Part shown: positions 1 through 5,290 of the stretch, one piece after another
How positions within the stretch are numbered: position 1 is the stretch's first letter
How the letters are laid out: the number at the start of each line of letters is the position of its first letter
Origin: JOPF136 sp035272605
Lineage (GTDB): Bacteria > Acidobacteriota > Terriglobia > Acidiferrales > UBA7541
Direction of reading: 5' to 3'
DNA length: 6,903 nucleotides
Assembly: GCA_035272605.1 (NCBI GenBank)
Contig: DATEQM010000003.1
Location: 1 to 6,903, forward strand
Program-made: the position numbers and the translations under genes
The notes under the pieces: generated by a model
Database searches by the model: none
Seen by the model: the letters and a program-made list of their open reading frames with translations, nothing else
What the model was told of the DNA's origin: nothing

Positions 1-471
1 CGGCGGGTCGTGCACCAGCACGCGCGCGATGGAGGTTTTCTGCTTCATCCCCGTGGAAAAGGATTCGCACCGGCGGTCGCTGAACTCCTTCATTTCCAGC
101 CTGGCCAGCAGCGCCTCCACTCGCTCGCGCAGCAAATCCTCTCCCAGGCCGTGCAGCCTTCCGAAATATTCGATGAATTCACGCGCCGTAAGCCGGCCGT
201 ACAGCGCCGTGGCCGTGGAGAGGAATCCCAGGCTGGCGCGTGCTTTCTCGGGCTCGGCCACCACATCGAAGCCCGCCACGGAAGCGCCGCCGGAAGTGGG
301 CGAGAGAATCGTGGCCAGCATGCGCAGCGTGGTCGTTTTTCCGGCGCCGTTGGCCCCCAAGAGGCCGTAGATGCGTCCCGGCTCGCAGCGGAAGCTCACG
401 CCGTCCACGGCACGCACCGCGCCGCGCTTCTTGTCCTGGAAGATTTTGGTCAGGCTGCGCGCTTCGATCAT
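1..471 (-). CDS. ABC-2-type transporter ATP-binding protein, NatA/CcmA-like (C-terminus beyond window)
   Basis: This is the N-terminal 157 codons of an ABC ATPase, which would power export by an ABC-2-type permease from the cytoplasmic face of the membrane. Reading the minus strand from the ATG at 471 gives MIEARSLTKIF at the N-terminus, Walker A GANGAGKT at residues 39-46, and the ABC signature STGMKQK at 139-145, followed by IARVLVHDPP, where the window ends. Walker B, the D-loop and the H-loop must lie to the left. The Q-loop position, by alignment to the usual GYVPQ...LY pattern, reads GFLSTATALY (82-91), so threonine 86 stands where glutamine is normal. From memory, NatA-like ATPases also depart from glutamine here, and the STGMKQK signature points to the same group. 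The start is supported by a purine-rich GGAAGAAG just upstream. A zinc-ribbon gene ends 55 nt upstream on the same strand, so the two may share a transcript. The substrate cannot be told; the permease is not in view. Confidence 0.93.
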   Translation of the reverse strand, partial: MIEARSLTKIFQDKKRGAVRAVDGVSFRCEPGRIYGLLGANGAGKTTTLRMLATILSPTSGGASVAGFDVVAEPEKARASLGFLSTATALYGRLTAREFIEYFGRLHGLGEDLLRERVEALLARLEMKEFSDRRCESFSTGMKQKTSIARVLVHDPP

Positions 472-526
472 GCTTGCTTCTTCCAGCCAGTACGCGCGGG
501 GGGTTCGGGAAATAACAGTGGCAAGG

Positions 527-679
527 TCAGCCTTTGTGGCAGTTGGGACACTGCTTGGCGTCGAACTTGTCGGGCGGCACCGTAAACATGTTGTTGCACT
601 GGATGCACACTCGATGGATCAGCTTGGGAGGCTGGCTTCCGGCTTCGGTTGGGGTTGCGGCCTTGGGCGTTTCGCTCAC
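527..679 (-). CDS. Small MJ0042-like zinc-ribbon protein, 50 aa, GTG start
   Basis: This small gene encodes 50 residues. A flexible Thr/Pro/Ala-rich N-terminus (residues 1-20) is followed by a compact zinc ribbon, RVCIQCNNMFTVPPDKFDA, and then CPNCHKG at the end. Cysteines 25, 28, 44 and 47 form two CxxC knuckles, the usual four ligands of one zinc ion. The CxxC-x3-F-x-VP-x2-K...CPxC pattern resembles the MJ0042/FmdB-type ribbons found alone or at the N-terminus of bacterial proteins. The start must be the GTG at 679: an in-frame TAG lies four codons upstream and the only internal ATG falls after the first CxxC. There is no Shine-Dalgarno sequence at a useful distance, but a good -10 box lies six bases upstream, which suggests a leaderless message. 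It precedes the ABC ATPase gene by 55 nt. The specific role is unknown; a protein- or nucleic-acid-binding accessory is an inference only. Confidence 0.75.
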   Translation of the reverse strand: MSETPKAATPTEAGSQPPKLIHRVCIQCNNMFTVPPDKFDAKQCPNCHKG

Positions 680-685
680 CTCTGG

Positions 686-716
686 ATTCTAACCGGGTGG
701 GGTGGATGGGCGTCAA
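686..716 (-). promoter_or_regulatory. Candidate sigma-70 promoter for the zinc-ribbon/ABC operon
   Basis: On the minus strand TTGACG (716-711) resembles a -35 box with five of six consensus bases, and TAGAAT (691-686) a -10 box, also with five of six. The spacer is 19 nt, longer than the preferred 17; reading the -10 as TTAGAA would make it 18 but with a poorer match. The expected transcription start falls at or next to the GTG at 679, so a transcript from this promoter would begin at the start codon. No transcription data support it. Confidence 0.45.
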
Positions 717-744
717 GCGCAGACGGAGGGGCGAAAGGAACCAC

Positions 745-796
745 CCCGCTTTGGAGCGGAGCGCTCAGGAGAGCGCTGCGTCTGCGGCAAAGCGGG
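745..796. repeat. Large nested palindrome / hairpin between divergent operons
   Basis: The outer arms CCCGCTTTG (745-753) and CAAAGCGGG (788-796) are perfect 9-bp inverted repeats. Inside them AGCGCTC (760-766) and GAGCGCT (771-777) form a second perfect 7-bp stem closed by the tetraloop AGGA. The stems are joined by an asymmetric internal loop of 6 and 10 nt. No T-run follows on either strand, so it is not a classic intrinsic terminator. It could be a cruciform-forming operator, a structured 5' leader or small RNA, or a copy of an intergenic palindromic element. Confidence 0.75.
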
Positions 797-842
797 CTCT
801 GCAAGTGCGGCATGGAGGCTCATTTGGCGGGCATCGTCATGT

Positions 843-858
843 GTACGTCCCGGCGTAC
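843..858. promoter_or_regulatory. Operator-like dyad GTACG-N6-CGTAC
   Basis: GTACG (843-847) and CGTAC (854-858) are perfect inverted half sites around the six bases TCCCGG. The dyad ends 29 nt upstream of the extended -10 candidate at 888-893, placing it about 42 to 57 bases before the expected transcription start. That is a reasonable position for an activator or repressor site for the fusion-protein gene. The arms are only five bases, so chance is a real alternative in GC-rich DNA. Confidence 0.35.
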
Positions 859-884
859 CCGCGTAGGCATGTCGCGCGGCGGTT

Positions 885-893
885 TGCTACACT
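885..893 (+). promoter_or_regulatory. Candidate extended -10 promoter for the fusion-protein operon
   Basis: TGCTACACT carries an extended -10 TGn followed by TACACT, four of six matches to TATAAT, in an otherwise very GC-rich stretch. No -35 box is recognisable at the right distance, which extended -10 promoters can tolerate. Transcription would start near 900 and leave a leader of about 30 nt before the ATG at 933. The match is modest. Confidence 0.35.
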
Positions 894-932
894 TGCGGCT
901 TTCGCAGGCAGAGAGAGTCGGGACAGGGGGGA

Positions 933-2204
933 ATGGAAAAACGGCAAATACGCCGGCTGTTGCTGGCGGTCGGTGTCACGGCGCTGCTCGTGTGCGTGCT
1001 GGTGTGGTGGAGCCGGCGAGCGCCGGTTCCCGCGGTGAGTGCCGTCACCGTGGAGCGGCAGGACCTCACCCAAGTCGTCATCACGAACGGAAAAGTGGAA
1101 GCCATCGGGCCTGCTGTGATCCGGGCGGAGATGAACGCTTTTGTCACCCAGGTGGAGGTCGCGGAGGGCCGCACGGTCCGCCGGGGGCAGCTCCTGCTGA
1201 AGCTGGACTCCTCGGAAGCGGAAGCGCAGCTCGCGCGTACGCAGCAGACTCTGCTGGACGCCGAAGACGCGCTGCGTGCCGCCCGCGCCGGAGGGCCCGC
1301 CGGCGAGCTCGCGCAGCTCCAGGCCGACCAGCGCAGGTCCGAAGCGGAAGTGGAGCGGCTGCGCAGCGAACAGGCGTCGCTGGAGCGCCTGGCAGCACAG
1401 CAGGCCGCCACCCAGGAAGAAGTCAGCCGGAACAGGCTGGCTCTGACGCTCGCCGAATCCACCGCAAAACAGATTGCGGCGCGAAAAGAGGATATGAAGC
1501 GCCGGGCAAAACTCGAGGCCGAGACTTCCCAGCTGCAAGTGGAGCGGGCCAAGACGGAATTCGCCTCGCTGGAGAAAAAGGTCCGCCAGGGAAACCTGGT
1601 GGCTCCGATGGACGGCACACTCTACCTTCTCCCCGTGCACGTAGGCGATTACGTCCATACCGGGGACCTTCTGGCGGAAATCGGCAACCTGGACCATTTG
1701 CGAATTCGGGCCTTCGTGGACGAGCCGGAGTTGGGCCCGGTGGCGCCGGGCCAGCGTGTGTTGATTACCTGGGACGCGCTTCCGAATCGGCAATGGGAGG
1801 GCCGCACCGAGCAAGTGCCCAAGACGGTGGTGCCGCGCAACACCCGCAGCGTGGGCGAAGTGCTTTGCTCGGTGGACAATTCCAGCCAGGACCTCCTTCC
1901 CGATGCCAATGTGAGCGTGCGAATCATCGTGCACCAGGCCAAGAATGCCCTGGTGGTGCCGCGAGGAGCGGTGAGCGACGAGGGCGAGCATCACTACGTC
2001 TATGTAGTCGAGGAAACTGGACTCGGCGGGTCCTCGCAAACCCTGCGCCGGCGCGAGATCCATCTGGGCATCAGCAGTGCCACGAGCTTCGAGGTCCTCC
2101 AGGGTCTCAAAGAGGGAGAGGAGCTCGCTCTCCCGGGCGACGTTGACCTTTCCGACGGCATCAAAGTCAAGGCGGTCATCCGGAAGATGCCTTCGGGATC
2201 ATGA
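933..2204 (+). CDS. HlyD/RND-type efflux periplasmic adaptor (membrane fusion protein)
   Basis: This 423-residue protein has the full architecture of a periplasmic adaptor, which bridges an inner-membrane transporter to an outer-membrane channel. A basic N-terminus and one membrane anchor (residues 7-25, LLLAVGVTALLVCVLVWW) hold it in the inner membrane. Residues 52-92 form the first half of the lipoyl domain (NGKVEAIGPAVIRAEMNAFV...GRTVRRGQLLLKLD). Residues 93-217, rich in Ala, Glu, Gln and Arg, form the long coiled-coil hairpin. Residues 220-252 return as the second lipoyl half (NLVAPMDGTLYLLPVHVGDY...AEIGNLD). A beta-barrel (255-335) and a membrane-proximal domain (338-415, VVPRGAV...LKEGEEL) follow. 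The ATG at 933 follows the G-run AGGGGGG, with short spacing. Such genes normally sit beside an RND pump or a MacB-type ABC permease, yet here the next gene is a TPR protein. An ABC ATPase of another subtype is divergent. The substrate is unknown. Confidence 0.93.
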   Translation: MEKRQIRRLLLAVGVTALLVCVLVWWSRRAPVPAVSAVTVERQDLTQVVITNGKVEAIGPAVIRAEMNAFVTQVEVAEGRTVRRGQLLLKLDSSEAEAQLARTQQTLLDAEDALRAARAGGPAGELAQLQADQRRSEAEVERLRSEQASLERLAAQQAATQEEVSRNRLALTLAESTAKQIAARKEDMKRRAKLEAETSQLQVERAKTEFASLEKKVRQGNLVAPMDGTLYLLPVHVGDYVHTGDLLAEIGNLDHLRIRAFVDEPELGPVAPGQRVLITWDALPNRQWEGRTEQVPKTVVPRNTRSVGEVLCSVDNSSQDLLPDANVSVRIIVHQAKNALVVPRGAVSDEGEHHYVYVVEETGLGGSSQTLRRREIHLGISSATSFEVLQGLKEGEELALPGDVDLSDGIKVKAVIRKMPSGS

Positions 2205-2229
2205 TTTTCCAGTGCCCTCGCTCCAGCCC

Positions 2230-3282
2230 ATGCCCGGTCTGATTCAGAAGCTGCAGCTTTCCTCGTGCCGCAGTCTGTTGCCCCCTGCTGCTCGCGCGGC
2301 CCTTCTGCTCGCCATCGCCCTGGCGAGTGCCGTACCCGTGCTGGCCGGCCGGAGCCCTGCAATGAATGGCGAGGAATTGCGCCGGATGTTCGAGGCCGGG
2401 GAATACCGGAAGGTGCAGGCCGCCTCGGAAGCCGCCCTGGCCGCTACACCGCGCGATCCCTCGCTTCATTACTGGCTGGCGCGCAGCTCGTACGAACTGG
2501 GCATCTACGACGCCGCGGTGCGCGCGGCAGAGGAAGCCTGTCGCCTGGCCCCCGAGAAGTCGGACTTCCAGATGTGGCTGGGACGCGCCTACGGGAGGAA
2601 AGCGGAAATTGAGTCGAGTTTTTTCCTCGCGCGGAAGACGCGGCACGCCTTCGAGACCGCCGTAAAGCTCGATCCCGCGAACATCGAGGCGCGCCGGAAT
2701 CTGGAGGAGTACTATGCGGAGGCGCCGTGGTTTCTGGGCGGCGGCAAGGAAAAGGCGCGGCAGCAGGCGCAGGCGGTGGCCGCGCTCGACCCGCTCGAGG
2801 GAAGTCTGGCGCTGGCCGATTTCTACCGCAACACGGATCAGCCGGAAGAGGCCCAGAAACAATACGAGCAGGTGCTGGCAAAACATCCGGAAAAGATTCA
2901 CTTCTACCTCGAGGCGCTCGATTTCTTCGCGGACCGCCGCGACGCCCTGAACATGGCGCGCGTGCTGGGCGAGGCGCATTCGGCGTTTCCGCATGACCCG
3001 CGCCTGCTCTTTTACCGGGCCGTCTCGCGCGTCATCGGTGGGTTGCAACCCGACCAGGCGGAAACAGAATTGACGCAATTTCTTGCGGAATATCCGGGAA
3101 GTTCGGATTCCGTCACTCAGGCGGACGCCCGGGACTGGCTTGGGAGAATCTACGAGACGGAAGAAAAATGGGCACCGGCGGCTGAGCAGTATCGCCAGGC
3201 GCTGCAACTCGAGCCTTACCGGAAACGCTTTCGCAAATCGCTCGAGCGGGCGGAAAGGGAACTCCGCAAGAAGGCCGCATAA
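2230..3282 (+). CDS. Exported tetratricopeptide-repeat protein
   Basis: The gene encodes 350 residues. A likely Sec signal peptide occupies residues 1-40 (basic start, hydrophobic AALLLAIALASAVPVLAG, cleavage probable near 39-40). The rest is almost all helical TPR repeats: about 47-76, 77-110, 111-149, 190-220, 254-288 and 299-332, with typical endings such as ALAATPRDP, AVKLDPANIEA, VLAKHPEKI and ALQLEPY. A distinctive APWFLGGGKEKA stretch (165-176) interrupts the repeats. It should act as a protein-binding scaffold in the periplasm or at the envelope. I placed the start at the ATG of 2230, just ahead of the signal peptide; an in-frame GTG at 2212 would add six residues. Neither has a strong Shine-Dalgarno sequence, so translation is probably coupled to the fusion-protein gene, whose stop is only 25 nt before. 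The longer frame back to 2077 lies within that gene and looks spurious. It may be a partner of the adaptor, but no enzyme domain is visible. Confidence 0.88.
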   Translation: MPGLIQKLQLSSCRSLLPPAARAALLLAIALASAVPVLAGRSPAMNGEELRRMFEAGEYRKVQAASEAALAATPRDPSLHYWLARSSYELGIYDAAVRAAEEACRLAPEKSDFQMWLGRAYGRKAEIESSFFLARKTRHAFETAVKLDPANIEARRNLEEYYAEAPWFLGGGKEKARQQAQAVAALDPLEGSLALADFYRNTDQPEEAQKQYEQVLAKHPEKIHFYLEALDFFADRRDALNMARVLGEAHSAFPHDPRLLFYRAVSRVIGGLQPDQAETELTQFLAEYPGSSDSVTQADARDWLGRIYETEEKWAPAAEQYRQALQLEPYRKRFRKSLERAERELRKKAA

Positions 3283-3430
3283 ACCGGTCCCCGCCGCGCT
3301 GGTGCAGGGGGCATCCTCGCGGATGAGCACAGCAACTTGAATCTAGGGCGCCGCGTGGCCGAAAATGGGCACATCATGAGATTGGGGCCCGCTGTACTGA
3401 TTTCATCATCGGTAGAGACCTGATTTATGA

Positions 3431-3615
3431 CTTTGAGAATGCTGTTTCCAATTTGCCGGCCCAACGAAGTTTTCCCCGGAGCAGGTGGATGGAGATGTCG
3501 CGGCCTCGAGACGGCACAGGTCTCCTCGGCGGTGCCGTGCTCCGGAAACGACACTTCGCATTGCCGTCACATTGCCCTCCCATAGTTGAGAGATGTGCTT
3601 TGAGAAGGCTGTTCC
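3431..3615 (+). repeat. Imperfect direct repeat pair
   Basis: CTTTGAGAATGCTGTTTCC at 3431-3449 recurs as CTTTGAGAAGGCTGTTCC at 3598-3615, with one substitution and one missing T. The copies begin 167 nt apart, and the right one lies in the leader of the oxidoreductase gene. Flanking bases are not similar. They could be two copies of a regulator site, remnants of a small duplication, or chance. Confidence 0.4.
3508..3538. repeat. Two mutually exclusive hairpins in the intergenic region
   Basis: GAGAC (3508-3512) can pair with GTCTC (3520-3524) around a 7-nt loop. The overlapping ACGGCAC (3511-3517) can instead pair with GTGCCGT (3532-3538) around a 14-nt loop. The two structures share bases and cannot form together. 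The longer one can be lengthened by GAG (3508-3510) and CTC (3540-3542) across a one-base bulge. No T-run follows, so evidence for an attenuator is incomplete. Confidence 0.35.
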
Positions 3616-3661
3616 TTCCCCGAGTCCGAGGCGTGAGGGAGAGAGGCTGAGGGAGCCTGCT

Positions 3662-5248
3662 TTGCCCGGAAAAAAGACCGCCATCATCATCGGCGCCGGA
3701 CCTGCCGGATTGACGGCAGCCTTCGAACTCGCCACCCGTACGGAGATTCAGCCCATCGTGCTGGAACGCAGCACGTACATGGGCGGTATTTCGCGCACGA
3801 TCAACTACAAGGGCAATCGCATGGACCTGGGCGGGCACCGCTTCTTCTCCAAGAGCGACCGGGTGATGGAGTGGTGGCTGGAACAATTGCCGGTGGAACT
3901 CGATGCCGGAAATTCGCGCCACGACCGGGTGATGCTGGCACGTTCGCGAAAGTCGCGCATCTACTCGCTGGGCAAGTTCTTCAATTATCCGGTCCAATTG
4001 ACTCGAGACACGCTCACGAATCTGGGACTGCGGCGCACGCTTCGCATCGGTCTCAGTTACTTGCGCAGCGTATTCTTCCCGCCCGGCCGGGTGGACAACC
4101 TGGAAGAGTTCTTCATCAGCCGCTTCGGCCGCGAACTCTATCTTACTTTTTTCAAGTCCTATACGGAGAAGGTCTGGGGCGTGTCTTGCAAGGAAATCAG
4201 CGCCGAGTGGGGCGCGCAGCGGATCAAGGGCTTGTCCATCCGCAAGGCCATTCTGCACTTCCTGAAGATCCCGGGCAATCGTGCGAAGAGCGCGAACGGC
4301 ATCGCGCAGAAGGACACGGAAACTTCGTTGATCGAACGGTTTCTCTACCCCAAGTTTGGCCCGGGTCAGATGTGGGAAGAGGTGGCGCGGCGCGTGGTCG
4401 AAAAGGGCGGCCGGATTATCACTCAGTTCGAAGCTTCGGGAGTTGAGGTGCAGGAAGGGCGCGTTGTCGCGGTAACCGGCGAAGATGCGGCCGGCAATCC
4501 ATGCCGTTACGCCGGAGATTACTTCTTTTCCACCACCTCCGTTCAGGAATTGGTGGGGGCCATGAAGGCCGGCGTTCCCGACAGTGTGCGTGAAATTGCG
4601 GCGGGCCTGCAATACCGGGATTTCATCGTCGTTGGACTGCTGCTGACGCGCCTGAGGATCGCAGGGCCCGGCAACGGGCGCAACAAGTTAATCGGCGACA
4701 ACTGGATTTATCTGCAGGATCCGGGCGTGCTTGCCGGCCGCTTGCAGATCTTCAACAACTGGAGTCCGTATCTTGTCGCGGACCCCGACAAAGCGTGGAT
4801 CGGCGTGGAGTACTTCTGCTCCGAGGGCGGAGAATTGTGGCGGCGCACGGATCAACAGATGGCGGAGCTGGCCGTTGCCGAGCTCGACAAAATCAAGATC
4901 ATCGATAAGAACGACCTGCTGGACTTCACCGTCGCGCGGATGCCCAAGGCCTATCCGGCGTATTTCGGCGCTTACCAACGGTTCGACGAGGTGCGCCAGT
5001 TTCTGGACAGGTTCGAGAATCTCTTCCTCATCGGCCGGAACGGCATGCACAAATACAACAACCAGGATCATTCCATGCTCACCGCCATGGTGGCCGTGGA
5101 CAATATCGCCGCCGGGCGCACGGACAAGGCCAACATCTGGGAAGTGAACACAGAAATGGATTATCACGAAGCGAAGCACGCGGTGGCCGAGCGCATCACC
5201 GCCTCCGCCTCGTTGCGTCCGGCGATTGGCAGGGAGGAGAGAGAGTGA
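3662..5248 (+). CDS. FAD-dependent oxidoreductase, Glf/protoporphyrinogen-oxidase-like (surface polysaccharide type)
   Basis: The product is 528 residues from the TTG at 3662. The N-terminus is a Rossmann FAD-binding fold: KKTAIIIGAGPAGLTAAFEL holds GxGxxG at residues 11-16, and the acidic end of strand two is VLERS (33-37). MGGISRTINYKGNRMDLGGH (40-59) is the FAD/substrate motif shared with amine oxidases, protoporphyrinogen oxidase and UDP-galactopyranose mutase. A second FAD motif, GRNGMHKYNNQDHSMLTAMV, spans 458-477. From memory, close relatives sit in O-antigen and capsule loci under names such as NAD(P)/FAD-dependent oxidoreductase; the true substrate is generally unproven. It should be cytosolic or membrane-associated. 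I chose TTG because GGGAG lies seven bases upstream and the fold begins at once. The ATG at 3593 would add 23 residues (including PSPSPRREGERLREP) translated from an intergenic purine tract. The downstream membrane-protein gene begins 42 nt later, so the two are likely cotranscribed. The family call is strong, the reaction unknown. Confidence 0.92.
   Translation: MPGKKTAIIIGAGPAGLTAAFELATRTEIQPIVLERSTYMGGISRTINYKGNRMDLGGHRFFSKSDRVMEWWLEQLPVELDAGNSRHDRVMLARSRKSRIYSLGKFFNYPVQLTRDTLTNLGLRRTLRIGLSYLRSVFFPPGRVDNLEEFFISRFGRELYLTFFKSYTEKVWGVSCKEISAEWGAQRIKGLSIRKAILHFLKIPGNRAKSANGIAQKDTETSLIERFLYPKFGPGQMWEEVARRVVEKGGRIITQFEASGVEVQEGRVVAVTGEDAAGNPCRYAGDYFFSTTSVQELVGAMKAGVPDSVREIAAGLQYRDFIVVGLLLTRLRIAGPGNGRNKLIGDNWIYLQDPGVLAGRLQIFNNWSPYLVADPDKAWIGVEYFCSEGGELWRRTDQQMAELAVAELDKIKIIDKNDLLDFTVARMPKAYPAYFGAYQRFDEVRQFLDRFENLFLIGRNGMHKYNNQDHSMLTAMVAVDNIAAGRTDKANIWEVNTEMDYHEAKHAVAERITASASLRPAIGREERE
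5231..5237 (+). promoter_or_regulatory. Strong Shine-Dalgarno at the end of the oxidoreductase gene
   Basis: AGGGAGG lies inside the last codons of the oxidoreductase, seven bases before a GTG at 5245. The distance is optimal for that GTG and much too long for the ATG at 5291. It could serve the small frame described next, or simply be the codons for Gly-Arg-Glu-Glu. Confidence 0.45.
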
Positions 5249-5286
5249 CACGACTGGAAGCGCCGCGACTGGTCCGCAAGCGGTGA
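5245..5286 (+). CDS. Possible 13-codon leader ORF coupling two genes
   Basis: A GTG at 5245 overlaps the oxidoreductase stop as GTGA. It opens a frame of 13 codons reading (M)TRLEAPRLVRKR and ending in TGA at 5284-5286, only four bases before the ATG of the membrane-protein gene. It has the AGGGAGG site at ideal spacing. The peptide is basic (five Arg/Lys) and matches nothing I recognise. Its position suggests a coupling or leader peptide that hands ribosomes to the next start rather than a functional protein. The frame is so short that chance cannot be excluded. Confidence 0.3.
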   Translation: MTRLEAPRLVRKR

Positions 5287-5290
5287 TCGG

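Larger units (their letters stand above)
680..932. other. Divergent intergenic control region
   Basis: These 253 bases separate a leftward operon (zinc ribbon, ABC ATPase) from a rightward one (membrane-fusion protein, TPR protein). No reading frame here looks like a gene; the open frames crossing it have no recognisable protein features. From left to right it holds a leftward promoter candidate, a large nested palindrome at 745-796, a short dyad GTACG-N6-CGTAC at 843-858, a rightward extended -10 candidate near 885-893, and a purine-rich ribosome binding site before 933. The arrangement suggests joint control of both sides, which is inference. Confidence 0.6.
3283..3661. other. Intergenic region with repeats and hairpins, no convincing gene
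   Basis: About 380 bases lie between the TPR stop and my chosen start of the oxidoreductase. Short frames exist on both strands but show no domain, signal peptide or ribosome binding site that I trust. The stretch is less GC-rich in its middle (3360-3450). It holds a small CATCC-TCGC-GGATG hairpin after the TPR stop (3312-3325, no T-run), an imperfect direct repeat (3431-3449 and 3598-3615), alternative hairpins at 3508-3538, and a purine-rich tract at 3626-3655. A weak promoter is possible: TTGAAT (3337-3342), 18 nt, GAAAAT (3361-3366), four of six matches in each box. Confidence 0.5.

Noticed and set aside
837..2063. 408-codon minus-strand open frame opposite the adaptor gene
   Set aside because: It is the complement of a clearly recognisable adaptor; it has no domain, signal or ribosome binding site of its own.
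371..2146. 591-codon plus-strand open frame
   Set aside because: It runs antisense to the ABC ATPase and zinc-ribbon genes and in another frame over the adaptor gene. Its composition (Arg/Gly/Ala/Pro-rich, no domains) is that of a shadow frame in GC-rich DNA.
2077..2229. N-terminal extension of the TPR protein from an ATG at 2077
   Set aside because: It lies within the conserved 3' part of the adaptor gene in another frame, is Ser/Arg-rich, and would bury the signal peptide.
2201..2242. 13-codon ATGA-overlapping frame at the adaptor stop codon
   Set aside because: Geometry is similar to the 5245 mini-ORF, but it lacks a Shine-Dalgarno sequence and runs into the TPR gene in another frame. 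Probably chance.
3312..3325. CATCC-TCGC-GGATG hairpin as a terminator for the TPR operon
   Set aside because: The stem is five base pairs and no T-run follows.
2176..3330. 384-codon minus-strand open frame opposite the TPR gene
   Set aside because: Shadow of the TPR coding sequence, without recognisable features.
3561..3588. TTGCCG/TAGTTG as a promoter for the oxidoreductase
   Set aside because: The -10 match is very poor; not supported as a promoter.
3425..4612. 395-codon minus-strand open frame opposite the oxidoreductase
   Set aside because: The plus strand carries intact FAD motifs; the minus-strand product has no coherent hydrophobic or domain pattern.
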